In this document: positions 8,756 through 16,273 of the stretch, one piece after another
Numbering within the stretch: the first letter of the stretch is position 1
How the letters are laid out: every line of letters starts with the position of its first letter
NCBI GenBank assembly: GCA_017437945.1
Contig: JAFRWP010000007.1
Span: 62,001 to 126,000 of the forward strand
DNA length: 64,000 nucleotides
DNA from: Candidatus Saccharimonadota bacterium
GTDB taxonomy: Bacteria; Patescibacteriota; Saccharimonadia; Saccharimonadales; Saccharimonadaceae
Direction of reading: 5' to 3'
The notes under the pieces: model-generated
Told to the model about the DNA's origin: nothing
The model's database searches: none
Seen by the model: the letters and a program-made list of their open reading frames with translations, nothing else
Position numbers and translations under genes: made by a program

Positions 8756-9580
8756 ATGTATGCAACTCTAGGCGTAAAAGCTAATTCAAAACATTCCGGT
8801 GAACTCATTGGCACGCATCAAAAGCTTGATAAAGCTGCGCGCCGTATGTTGAATAAATATTTGCCGGCTTCTTCACACAAATTCCCATCTATTGATGAGA
8901 TTCTGTATTTTGAGGGCAGTCGTGGTCCGGATGGTTTGAAACGCAAATCCCCTGGCGTAGATGAACCGGAGCATTTTATCATTCCTGGCAAGGACGATGG
9001 AGTTTTGATCGGATACATTCGCAACCATCATTACAATCTCGTTCAGGCGTTGAAAAAGAATAATCGCGAGCGGGCTTCATTTGAAGCGGCCTGGTTAGCT
9101 CACGCCATTACGGATGGCTTAACGCCAGCCCATCATTACCCATATCGCAAAGTCGTTGACGAGCTAATGAATGATCAGGATTATAAGCGTCTATTTGGCG
9201 TGCAGATTAAAGGTATTATGCGCGGCCGTAATCTAGCCGAGGCTGCTCGTAATAACTGGCTATACTGGGGCGCTGGCGGCGTGATGACTAAGCATATCGC
9301 CTTTGAATATGGCGTAGCATATACAATCACGCCGTTACCGCTCAAATCTCTTGTTCCAAAAGATATTAAAAAAGACGATTTCCAGCCTTCAAATTTCGAA
9401 AAAGTATTTTATAACGCTCTTGAGCGCGTGGATGCGATGAAAATGTACGATGAATTTTTACAAAAAGGTTGGAATACAGAATTAGTCGTACGTACGCGGG
9501 AAGTATTAATTCCGGAAATTGTTCGTGCCATCACGCTTGCTTGGGCATCGGCATTTTTGGAGGCGCAACGTGGCAAATAA
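8756..9580 (+). CDS. alpha-helical protein, possibly zinc-phospholipase C/S1-P1 nuclease-like
   Basis: A 274-residue protein with no firm family. The block W113-LAHAITDGLTPAHH at 113-127 places His116, Asp120, His126 and His127 as in the metal-binding helices of zinc-dependent phospholipase C and S1/P1 nucleases. A segment at about 55-80 (EGSRGPDGL, DEPEHF) offers more candidate ligands. No signal peptide is visible, which argues against a secreted phospholipase. The start is one base after the recG stop and the end overlaps rsmD by 11 bases, so it probably belongs to that transcript. Confidence 0.6.
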   Translation: MYATLGVKANSKHSGELIGTHQKLDKAARRMLNKYLPASSHKFPSIDEILYFEGSRGPDGLKRKSPGVDEPEHFIIPGKDDGVLIGYIRNHHYNLVQALKKNNRERASFEAAWLAHAITDGLTPAHHYPYRKVVDELMNDQDYKRLFGVQIKGIMRGRNLAEAARNNWLYWGAGGVMTKHIAFEYGVAYTITPLPLKSLVPKDIKKDDFQPSNFEKVFYNALERVDAMKMYDEFLQKGWNTELVVRTREVLIPEIVRAITLAWASAFLEAQRGK

Positions 9581-10097
9581 TCGGCTTCGCATCGTTTCCG
9601 GATCGTTTGGCGGCTTGTTTATTGACGCGCCGAAGAATAGTTCCACGCACCCAATGGGGGAGCGCGAGCGTATGGCGATCTTTAATCGTCTCCGCGACGA
9701 AATATCGGGCAAGCACGTGTTGGACGCATTTGCAGGTAGCGGCGCAATTGGTATTGAGGCTCTTTCGATTGGCGCAGAGCACGTCGATTTTATGGAAAAC
9801 AATGCCAAGGCCATTGCTTGTATCAAAAATAATCTTGTGAAAACTAAATGTTCCGACAAGGCTACAATCTTGCGTGCACCATCGGGCGAATATGATTTAA
9901 TATTTGCCGATCCACCGTACGATAACCCGCAATACGATATCGTTTCAGCGCTACTGGCGCATCTAAAGGAAGGCGGTTTCTTCGTGCTATCTCATCCTGA
10001 AAACCCAGAACCACCAAAATTCGACCAACTTGAGCTTTTAAGCGACAAAAAATACGCCGCGGCGCATATCAAGATTTTTCAAAAGACACAAAAATAG
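9570..10097 (+). CDS. rsmD: 16S rRNA (guanine966-N2)-methyltransferase RsmD
   Basis: RsmD methylates G966 of 16S rRNA in the small subunit head. The 175-residue Rossmann methylase shows the SAM-binding loop DAFAGSGAIGIEAL and the catalytic FADPPYDNP block typical of N2-guanine methylases; the opening RIVSGSFGG is the family start. A longer ATG frame begins at 9519 inside the previous gene. The GTG at 9570 was chosen because GGAGG (9559-9563) lies seven bases upstream and the family N-terminus then fits. Confidence 0.9.
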   Translation: MANNRLRIVSGSFGGLFIDAPKNSSTHPMGERERMAIFNRLRDEISGKHVLDAFAGSGAIGIEALSIGAEHVDFMENNAKAIACIKNNLVKTKCSDKATILRAPSGEYDLIFADPPYDNPQYDIVSALLAHLKEGGFFVLSHPENPEPPKFDQLELLSDKKYAAAHIKIFQKTQK

Positions 10098-10138
10098 ATC
10101 GGGACACCTCTGACTCGACCTATTCCTGTGTTTTGTGT

Positions 10139-10213
10139 TTATAATGCAAAACCGTCGCGCTTAATAAGGATGTAAGACTTGCTGCCTTGCATTGAAACAA
10201 TGTTAATTTTCAT
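10139..10213 (-). CDS. candidate 24-residue small protein
   Basis: A short frame in the gap between rsmD and the next gene. It has a full set of expression signals on the minus strand: a -35/-10 pair, a leader, AGAGG seven bases before ATG, and a TAA stop. The peptide begins MKINIVSMQGSK, is mildly basic, and ends in KRDGFAL. I do not recognise it. It could be a leader peptide, but no gene follows on that strand until alternative signals far away, and I see no clear terminator behind it. Confidence 0.4.
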   Translation of the reverse strand: MKINIVSMQGSKSYILIKRDGFAL

Positions 10214-10270
10214 TTTACCTCTTTTGTTTGGTATAAAAATTATTTTTGTTTCCCACACTACACTAAATCT

Positions 10271-10299
10271 ATAATATAGAATCCGTATTAAAAACGCAA
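10271..10299 (-). promoter_or_regulatory. promoter of the 24-residue frame
   Basis: On the minus strand TTGCGT (10294-10299) and TATTAT (10271-10276) are 17 bases apart, ideal sigma-70 spacing, about 58 bases before the small ATG. Confidence 0.45.
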
Positions 10300-10318
10300 G
10301 CATTTTTTCCTAAAATGG

Positions 10319-10324
10319 TATACT
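10319..10324 (+). promoter_or_regulatory. -10 box, leaderless start of the gene at 10331
   Basis: TATACT ends six bases before the ATG. Confidence 0.5.
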
Positions 10325-10330
10325 TAATCT

Positions 10331-11029
10331 ATGAGTAGTAATATCCCAAACGCGCCGACCAATATCGGACCAGATGCACCAAAAAACAATAATGCTATTA
10401 TTATCGCGGTTATTGCCATCGTCGGCGTTGTGATTATTCCACTTATCTTCATTACGGTTTTAGTATTTATCGGCCTAGATTTCTTTGACCGACATATTGA
10501 TGACATAGATTTCGAGAGAATCTTTAGTGGTAACTATACTGAGATCGAGGGTGCCTCATTAACGCATAATGAGTCTATCGCTGTACGCAATTTTGTATCA
10601 ATCCTAGAAAATAACGTAGCAAAGACTGATACGATTGCGCTGCGTGACTGTAAGTATCTTGAGCGTATCGCTTCAATTGATAATCTAGGTACAAAAGACG
10701 CGCCAGTGTTCTGTAATGGCGAATCCGTTAAAGTAGCCACTAAAGTCGAAGAGAAGAAAAAGGCCGATTCTAACAAGTATAAATATGACTATTACTACAA
10801 GTTATACGTATCGAGCCAAGACGTCGCCTGTATGGAGCTGGAGTTTGATGGCAATTTAGGCTCACTTGTGTCCATCACCCACGAATCGAGTAAATGCGAC
10901 TCCGATTCAATGACGAGCATTAAGCTGGTAGACACCAAGGAAGAGCTTGAACCGTCTAAAAGAAACGTCGAACATCGCAAAGCTCCTGATGAGGGGGCAG
11001 AAAAGGAAGGCGACCAGACCCGCGCCTAA
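10331..11029 (+). CDS. single-pass membrane protein, unknown function
   Basis: A 232-residue protein with a short Asn/Pro-rich cytoplasmic N-terminus, one strong transmembrane helix at about residues 20-46, an outer domain of roughly 150 residues, and a charged tail (APDEGAEKEGDQTRA). Cys residues in the outer domain may pair. The first 20 residues resemble low-complexity heads seen in other membrane proteins of this window. It is nine bases ahead of the InlB/BIG2 protein and probably co-transcribed with it. Confidence 0.6.
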   Translation: MSSNIPNAPTNIGPDAPKNNNAIIIAVIAIVGVVIIPLIFITVLVFIGLDFFDRHIDDIDFERIFSGNYTEIEGASLTHNESIAVRNFVSILENNVAKTDTIALRDCKYLERIASIDNLGTKDAPVFCNGESVKVATKVEEKKKADSNKYKYDYYYKLYVSSQDVACMELEFDGNLGSLVSITHESSKCDSDSMTSIKLVDTKEELEPSKRNVEHRKAPDEGAEKEGDQTRA

Positions 11030-11038
11030 TCATAAACC

Positions 11039-12454
11039 ATGGAAGAGAATCCGTACGAGAATCAAGTCGAATTTGCACTTCGCTATGGCGAATTGGATGA
11101 TTTGCCGGGCAAGAAAGACCACCGCAGACTAATCAGCCTTGCTGCAATTACTTCAGTTATTATCGTTGGCTTAGTCAGCCTCTTCTTTGTAATCCGTTCC
11201 AATAATAAAATCATTATTAGCTTCAATACTAATGGCGGCGCGGCAGTAGGCGATGTCGAGATTGATAAGGGTTCATCCATATCGTTGCCGTTAGCGACAC
11301 GCAGTGGTTATGAATTTGAGGGCTGGTATCGTAATAATACCAAGGTCAGCGCCGATACGACATTCAATGAGAATACGACTTTAATCGCGCACTGGCTCAT
11401 GGAGGGCGCAGATACATTCGAAGTATCTTTCGACTCGAAGGGTGGTAGCAGGGTTGAACCGCTCAAAATCGAATGCGGCAAACCATTAAAACTGCCGGCC
11501 AATCCAACTCGCGAAGGCTATAATTTTGTCGTCTGGTCGGACAAGAACGAAGTGCCAATTTTGGATGGAGCTCTTTTAGCTTGCGAAGATATTGAATTAA
11601 TCGCATCTTGGACTAAGGGCAATATTGCCGAAGACGGTCCACAAAAAATCACTCTCGATCAAGACGTAGTTGATATGACCGTAGGCGACACGACAATATT
11701 AATCGCATCGATCGAACCAATCGATGCCAAAAATAGAATTATCGCCTGGACAAGTAGTGACCCAGAAACGGTTTCAGTTGACGCCAATGGCATGATCACG
11801 GCACATAAAGTTGGCGAAGCGGTTATCACGGCCGCGAATCCAAACGGTAAGAGTGCAACGGCGTTAGTATATAGCGATGTTGACAGTGTGACACTAAAAA
11901 GCACTTCCTACCTTGAATATATTTCAAATTACGGCGACCTGAATGTTCAAAAAAGCATTTCATTCACGGTATCCACTTTCCCAAACATCGACCTTCAGGA
12001 ATCGGATTTCATCTGGGAAGCATCAAATACCTCTGGCATTACAGCCGTCGCAAATCTCGAATCGCACGGCAACAACGCGACATTAACCGCGAAGAATATG
12101 AGTGGCAGCGAAGTAATCCCGGTGACGGTCAAAGTTTCAGTTGGTCGCGCCAGCAGTAAAGAAATCACAATTTATGTTGAGCCTGAGCTAATCCTCAGCG
12201 GCGAAAAAAGCATCATAACAAACAAGGAACTCACAGTTCTTTCCAGTACAGACGTAGCAGAGTGGAGCGTACGTGCCAAAGAGGCAACTAAGATGACGTA
12301 CGAATCCATCAGTCGTGATGCGCGTAAAATCGTTGTTAAGCCAATCCTTAATGACAAATCTGGCGGATCAATCGAATCGTCGGAATTAGTTATTACGGCA
12401 ACCACGCGCGCTGGTCAAAAAGTTGAACTTACTGCTGCCTGCATAAAGAATTAA
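11039..12454 (+). CDS. membrane-anchored surface protein with InlB-type and BIG2 repeats
   Basis: A 471-residue surface protein. After a 31-residue cytoplasmic head and a transmembrane helix at about 32-52 come two InlB B-repeat (Flg_new) modules at about 58-120 and 126-192, marked by FNTNGG, SGYEFEGWY and FDSKGG, EGYNFVVW. A BIG2 immunoglobulin-like domain follows at about 202-280 (WTSSDPETVSVDANGMITAHKVG). The remaining 190 residues look like further beta domains. Such modules usually mediate binding to host cells or glycans. For an epibiont the partner would be its host bacterium, which is inference. Confidence 0.8.
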   Translation: MEENPYENQVEFALRYGELDDLPGKKDHRRLISLAAITSVIIVGLVSLFFVIRSNNKIIISFNTNGGAAVGDVEIDKGSSISLPLATRSGYEFEGWYRNNTKVSADTTFNENTTLIAHWLMEGADTFEVSFDSKGGSRVEPLKIECGKPLKLPANPTREGYNFVVWSDKNEVPILDGALLACEDIELIASWTKGNIAEDGPQKITLDQDVVDMTVGDTTILIASIEPIDAKNRIIAWTSSDPETVSVDANGMITAHKVGEAVITAANPNGKSATALVYSDVDSVTLKSTSYLEYISNYGDLNVQKSISFTVSTFPNIDLQESDFIWEASNTSGITAVANLESHGNNATLTAKNMSGSEVIPVTVKVSVGRASSKEITIYVEPELILSGEKSIITNKELTVLSSTDVAEWSVRAKEATKMTYESISRDARKIVVKPILNDKSGGSIESSELVITATTRAGQKVELTAACIKN

Positions 12455-12457
12455 CTT

Positions 12458-12982
12458 GTGAAAGTATATTTAATTAAGACTAATCGTGAATCAAAAAAGC
12501 TGTCTTATGTTTTGTTCCCTTTAATTTTTGAGCAGGAAGCTGGGAAGGCGATAAGTTATGAAAACTTGCCGCGCAGTGAGCATGGTAAGCCACAACCAAT
12601 CGATGGTATTCATTTCAACATTAGTCACTCGGGTAATTATTGGTGCATTGTTTTTTCTGATTCGGATTGCGGCATCGATATTGAAATGAATCGAGAATTA
12701 AACGCGCGAATCGCGCACCGAATACTCTGCGACAACGAGATGCCCATAAATGGCGACCTTCTGCATAACTGGGTAATTAAAGAGGCGTACGTAAAGATGG
12801 TTGGTACCGGTATCGGCGCTGGATTAGCTTCGCAAAGCGCTGCGCAGATTATAGAGAATAATCAAGCAACCGACCTATCGTCAGAAGAGTTTATTTGCTA
12901 CGCAATCGGAAAAGATTCGGTCTCAGAAGTTGTCTCACTCGGCTGGGACGGCGATAAATTCCACCAGATCGGGACAGATTAG
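12458..12982 (+). CDS. 4'-phosphopantetheinyl transferase family protein
   Basis: The family moves the phosphopantetheine arm of CoA onto a serine of acyl- or peptidyl-carrier proteins. The 174-residue protein has the expected motifs: FNISHSG at 53-59, the Mg-binding GIDIE at 72-76, and W105-VIKEAYVK113. It is shorter than Sfp (224) but longer than AcpS (120), and the WxxKEA motif puts it on the Sfp side. The start is GTG three bases after the upstream stop. No carrier protein or fatty acid synthase gene is in the window. Confidence 0.8.
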   Translation: MKVYLIKTNRESKKLSYVLFPLIFEQEAGKAISYENLPRSEHGKPQPIDGIHFNISHSGNYWCIVFSDSDCGIDIEMNRELNARIAHRILCDNEMPINGDLLHNWVIKEAYVKMVGTGIGAGLASQSAAQIIENNQATDLSSEEFICYAIGKDSVSEVVSLGWDGDKFHQIGTD

Positions 12983-13023
12983 CAATAGATATGATAAAAT
13001 GTAGTCGAGCTCAATAAAGGGAG

Positions 13024-13052
13024 CACCTTTAAAAGGTTTTTGGCGAAAGGTG
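13024..13052 (+). promoter_or_regulatory. leader hairpin covering the ribosome binding site
   Basis: CACCTTT (13024-13030) can pair with AAAGGTG (13046-13052), which is the Shine-Dalgarno stretch of the ATG at 13056. An alternative pairing ACCTTT/AAAGGT (13025-13037) would free it. Confidence 0.4.
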
Positions 13053-13055
13053 GGA

Positions 13056-13256
13056 ATGACCGTGGAAAAAGATCGGCATAAACGGACGGTCCATATCGGT
13101 GTTATCGGCAGCAGTGATCATTCGAAGACGACGTTAACGGCCGCAATCAAGATGGTATTAGAACAGCACGCAAGGCGGGAACAGATAAAAGCTGGACAAG
13201 CCGACGAAAAGGAGGGCGACACGGATGCTCAATATACCGGAAGTGATGAATGCTGA
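13056..13256 (+). CDS. EF-Tu N-terminus-like microprotein with altered P-loop
   Basis: A 66-residue protein whose residues 12-34 resemble the start of EF-Tu (HIGVIG..DH.KTTLTAAI), including the TTLTAAI helix after the P-loop. The loop itself reads GSSDHSKT at 18-25 where EF-Tu has GHVDHGKT, so the glycine before Lys is Ser. No switch regions or later GTPase motifs follow; the rest is a charged tail. It is either a decayed EF-Tu fragment or a small protein of its own. Shine-Dalgarno, leader and two downstream genes suggest an active unit. The ATG is used rather than the in-frame GTG two codons earlier. Confidence 0.6.
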   Translation: MTVEKDRHKRTVHIGVIGSSDHSKTTLTAAIKMVLEQHARREQIKAGQADEKEGDTDAQYTGSDEC

Positions 13257-13650
13257 AGAGAGAAAAGAATTACTGGAAAACCTGATGATTATGAGCGATT
13301 ATTTCCGTCAAATCAAGGATGAAATGCATGATTCTTTTGAGCAGAGGGTAGAGAGTATCGTCAATGGTGCTCTGGCTCTGTACGACGAAACCGAATCGCG
13401 GCTCATGGAACCTATCGAGGTGTTTGGTCCTGGCGCCGACGGACTGGTTTATGTCGAAGGTTTTGGGTGCATTACCCCTGCCTTAGTTACGAATAAGACC
13501 AGAGAGGTCGACGGAGCGACGGAGCGATGGCTCGCCACCCAACAGATGAGTGGCGAATGGCTACGCGAAGATTACTACGGAACTGTATGGCGCTGCTGGA
13601 CAAAGAAACCATCGGAAGAGCAGTGCAGAGCCGCCAAATGGCAAGAATAA
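13225..13650 (+). CDS. hypothetical protein, 141 residues
   Basis: Not recognised. The first half is helical and acidic (EERKELLENLMIMSDYFRQIKDEMHDSFEQRVE); the second half holds three Trp residues and looks like a small beta fold. AAAGGAGGG lies ten bases before the ATG at 13225, which overlaps the upstream gene by 32 bases in another frame. An alternative ATG at 13246 has a weaker site. It belongs to the three-gene Shine-Dalgarno-led unit ending at 13835. Confidence 0.6.
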   Translation: MLNIPEVMNAEERKELLENLMIMSDYFRQIKDEMHDSFEQRVESIVNGALALYDETESRLMEPIEVFGPGADGLVYVEGFGCITPALVTNKTREVDGATERWLATQQMSGEWLREDYYGTVWRCWTKKPSEEQCRAAKWQE

Positions 13651-13670
13651 TGAAAGGTAGGTGAATTTTC

Positions 13671-13835
13671 ATGGCTACCAGAGCATCACGTAATACTCAT
13701 GTTATGCAACCACTGGTCAGGCGCAGGAACAAGACCATTAATGGTCGTACCGTTCGCTCATTTCGGGGCAGTAGAGCGGTCCAGGAATCAAAGGCGAAGC
13801 GCGATGCAAAGTCGAACGATTCTGCGAATAAGTAG
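13671..13835 (+). CDS. small basic protein, 54 residues
   Basis: A frame running ATG to TAG with AGGTAGGTG ten bases upstream. The product is strongly basic, with 15 Arg or Lys among 54 residues and few hydrophobic ones, so it is likely disordered or nucleic-acid binding. It resembles no ribosomal protein I can name. It follows the 141-residue gene by 20 bases, and a terminator lies 33 bases after its stop, so the three genes form one unit. Confidence 0.55.
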   Translation: MATRASRNTHVMQPLVRRRNKTINGRTVRSFRGSRAVQESKAKRDAKSNDSANK

Positions 13836-13867
13836 TCCAAAAACCTGTATTATTCTAAATATCCAAT

Positions 13868-13899
13868 AAACCCCCGAGCAATCGGGGGGCGTTTTTTTA
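13868..13899 (+). terminator. terminator of the small-protein unit
   Basis: CCCCCGA/TCGGGGG hairpin followed by a run of seven T. Confidence 0.8.
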
Positions 13900-13913
13900 T
13901 TGGAAAAACACAC

Positions 13914-13941
13914 AAAAAACGAGCCAAAGGCTCTTTTTTTT
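13914..13941. terminator. terminator behind tRNA-Leu
   Basis: GAGCC AAA GGCTC with A-run and T-run on either side; on the minus strand it ends the tRNA transcript. Confidence 0.7.
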
Positions 13942-13943
13942 GC

Positions 13944-14028
13944 TGGTGCGCGAGACTGGACTTGAACCAGCACGCCGAAAGGCATATGCTCCTAAGGCAT
14001 ACGTGTATACCAATTTCACCACTCGCGC
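13944..14028 (-). tRNA. tRNA-Leu (anticodon UAG)
   Basis: On the minus strand the acceptor stem GCGCGAG pairs with CTCGCGC. The anticodon loop CTTAGGA gives UAG and reads CUA. The variable arm (TGCC TTTC GGCG) is long, as in class II tRNAs, the T loop is GGTTCAAGTCC, and CCA is encoded. TATAAT at 14040-14045 on the minus strand is its -10 box. Confidence 0.93.
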
Positions 14029-14039
14029 AGCTACGAGTT

Positions 14040-14045
14040 ATTATA
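14040..14045 (-). promoter_or_regulatory. -10 box of tRNA-Leu
   Basis: TATAAT on the minus strand, 11 bases before the mature tRNA end. Confidence 0.5.
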
Positions 14046-14170
14046 GCACGTTTCCTGTCATTTTGCAGCACCATAGCTCCCAGCTATTGACTAATTTAAG
14101 CATATGTGGTATAATAGACAGTATACCGTTTGAAAAATAATCAAAAGTACATTAGAAAGGTTGTGTTCTT

Positions 14171-14512
14171 ATGATGGAATTGCAGAACTGGTATCTTCGT
14201 TTCCCTTTGAATGGCGACATGGAAGAATACCATAAGACCATCGGCGGCCTGTCCGATTTTATGGCAACTTCCAAACCTGGGGAAGTGTTTCCCATCAAGA
14301 CGAATTGCCAAGCTGCCGGCGAAATCATCGGCCATCCGAACCCTAAGATCGAAGACGGCAGCAGTATCAAAACCTCGCTCGTGCAGTCGATTCTTCGCCT
14401 CGAAGGCAAAGGTGCATACATCATCCGCACTGAGAAAAGCGAGTATCTCGCCACGGCCATCGACCCGAAATTCGAAAAACAATCTTGGGTTTTCGGCCAG
14501 TATCGCGGCTAA
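14171..14512 (+). CDS. hypothetical protein, 113 residues
   Basis: Not recognised. It is a small soluble protein with several aromatic residues and a closing WVFGQY. TATAAT (14107-14112) is followed by a leader of some 55 bases and AAAGG twelve bases before the ATG. The next codon is also ATG, so the exact start is open by one residue. A strong terminator follows directly, so it is transcribed alone. Codon choice (ATC, CTC, GGC) is more GC-rich than in neighbouring unknown genes. Confidence 0.6.
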   Translation: MMELQNWYLRFPLNGDMEEYHKTIGGLSDFMATSKPGEVFPIKTNCQAAGEIIGHPNPKIEDGSSIKTSLVQSILRLEGKGAYIIRTEKSEYLATAIDPKFEKQSWVFGQYRG

Positions 14513-14532
14513 GCATCTCAACCTACCCACAC

Positions 14533-14566
14533 CCCCTCAGCATCTCGAAACTGAGGGGGATTTTTC
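14533..14566 (+). terminator. intrinsic terminator
   Basis: CCCCCTCAG/CTGAGGGGG stem with ten-base loop and a T-run. Confidence 0.85.
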
Positions 14567-14631
14567 ATGCAAAATACTTTCTACTTATGCTTTTATTGTG
14601 ATAAAATAGTTGTAATGATTAAGGGTGGAAT

Positions 14632-16227
14632 ATGAATCGTATTGCGATCTATCTGAATCAGCATATTGATGGCGTCGCTTATAGTGCGCCTAGTATTTTG
14701 GACGACTATACGACCGATCGCTCCATCCTGAAATACCACCCGCGTCTCGTAGCTGTCCCAGTCAGCGTCATGGACGTCCGTCGCTTGGCTAAATTCTCTA
14801 ATCAGCTCGCAACCAAGAAAATTCCACTCCCAATTACGATGCATGGAGCGGGGTTTAGTAAGACTGGCTCTAGTATCGGTTCCGGCCTCGTCGTATCGAC
14901 GGAGCGCCTCGACCGCGTTCAGGAGATTGATGTTCGCCAGCGCCTCGTTCGCGTTCAAACTGGCGTCACCATTGGTGAACTCCGCAAAGCCTTACTGCTA
15001 GTTGGCCTTGAGCTACCAATCAAAGGGAACGACAACGAAACTATCGGTGGTCTCATTGCTAAAAATGCATGCGCCTACGACAATACTAAGCCGGCTACGA
15101 TTATCGACTTTGTCAAGCAGGCAGAAATCGTCCTTGCCGACGGTACACTTATCCAGACCGAGAAACTCAATCATTTCCAGCTCAACCGCAAGCTCAAGCT
15201 CAAGGGCACCGAGGGTGACATTTATCGCAAGATGAATGAGCTCATCTCGAAGAACCAAAGCGTAATCGAAGGCCTCCCGTCATGCGAGACCAACAAGGCG
15301 GGCTATTCTGGCATTACGCGCGTCAAGACCAAGCACGAATTCGATTTACTGCCACTCTTCTGTGGCTCCGAAGGTTCGCTAGGCATTATTACTGAGGTTA
15401 TTCTCAAGGTTGAGCCAATCTTCGAGGATCCAAATTATATCGCTATCCCGTGCGAGAACGCCGCACAATTCGTAAAGGCTAGCGAGCTATTGCGCAGCCT
15501 CAAATTCACTGACATCGAATTCTATGACACCGAGCTATTCAATGAGGCGCCAAATACCGGCAAGAGCTCTAAGCTATTCCGCCGCGCTAACGATGACGGT
15601 TATCTCATCATCGCCAACGCCAAAGACGATGTCCGCCGTGAGCGCCGCCGCAAGATTAGGAAACTAATCAAGCGCTTGCCAAAGACTATGCGCGTCATCG
15701 AAAAGAATGACGAAAACGAAGAAGATTTCGTTGCCTTCAATGAGAACCTTGTAGCCTACCTGAACGATTCCGGCACGAACTATCATTTGCCGATTATTGA
15801 TGGCGTCTATGTCCCGATTGATAACCAGGCAGATTTCTTGAACGAAGTAACTAAATTAGCGCGCGAGCTCAAACTAGCGCTTGCAGTCTATGGTTCGGTC
15901 GACTTCAATACTTTCACGGTTCGTCCAAGCTTCGTTCCATCAACTTCTGACGGACGTCGCACGCTCATCATGTTCATGCGCCGCTACCTTGAATTAATCG
16001 ACAAATTCGGTGGCCACGTTTGTGGCGCCGCGCCAGAAGGCCGCTTCTTGGCTATCTTCTCGCGCCGCTACGAGAGCGCTGAGGCACTTGATTTGTATAG
16101 TAAAATCAAAGACATTTTCGATCCATATGGCATTCTCAACCCTGGCATCAAGCACGAAGTTGAGCCAACTGTTGTCCTGCGCCATTTCCGCACTGACTAC
16201 GATCAGGGCATAATTCCAAAAGAATAA
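14632..16227 (+). CDS. FAD-linked oxidase of the GlcD/D-lactate dehydrogenase type
   Basis: A 531-residue flavoprotein. The FAD-binding domain appears as a PITMHGAGFSKTG segment near 67, VQTGVTIGELRKAL near 107 and IGGLIAKNACAYDNTK near 138. FCGSEGSLGIITEVIL near 242 is the conserved PCMH flavin loop. The C-terminal part ends in the oxidase pattern DPYGILNPGIK. Family members oxidise D-lactate, glycolate or similar hydroxyacids and pass electrons to quinone or another carrier. The substrate cannot be read from sequence. A leader with GGGTGG precedes the ATG. Confidence 0.8.
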   Translation: MNRIAIYLNQHIDGVAYSAPSILDDYTTDRSILKYHPRLVAVPVSVMDVRRLAKFSNQLATKKIPLPITMHGAGFSKTGSSIGSGLVVSTERLDRVQEIDVRQRLVRVQTGVTIGELRKALLLVGLELPIKGNDNETIGGLIAKNACAYDNTKPATIIDFVKQAEIVLADGTLIQTEKLNHFQLNRKLKLKGTEGDIYRKMNELISKNQSVIEGLPSCETNKAGYSGITRVKTKHEFDLLPLFCGSEGSLGIITEVILKVEPIFEDPNYIAIPCENAAQFVKASELLRSLKFTDIEFYDTELFNEAPNTGKSSKLFRRANDDGYLIIANAKDDVRRERRRKIRKLIKRLPKTMRVIEKNDENEEDFVAFNENLVAYLNDSGTNYHLPIIDGVYVPIDNQADFLNEVTKLARELKLALAVYGSVDFNTFTVRPSFVPSTSDGRRTLIMFMRRYLELIDKFGGHVCGAAPEGRFLAIFSRRYESAEALDLYSKIKDIFDPYGILNPGIKHEVEPTVVLRHFRTDYDQGIIPKE

Positions 16228-16260
16228 CCGCCTAAGCTTTCACCTCATATCTGTTCATGG

Positions 16261-16266
16261 TATAAT
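16261..16266 (+). promoter_or_regulatory. -10 box of tig, leaderless start
   Basis: TATAAT ends seven bases before the ATG. Confidence 0.6.
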
Positions 16267-16273
16267 TTTTGAT

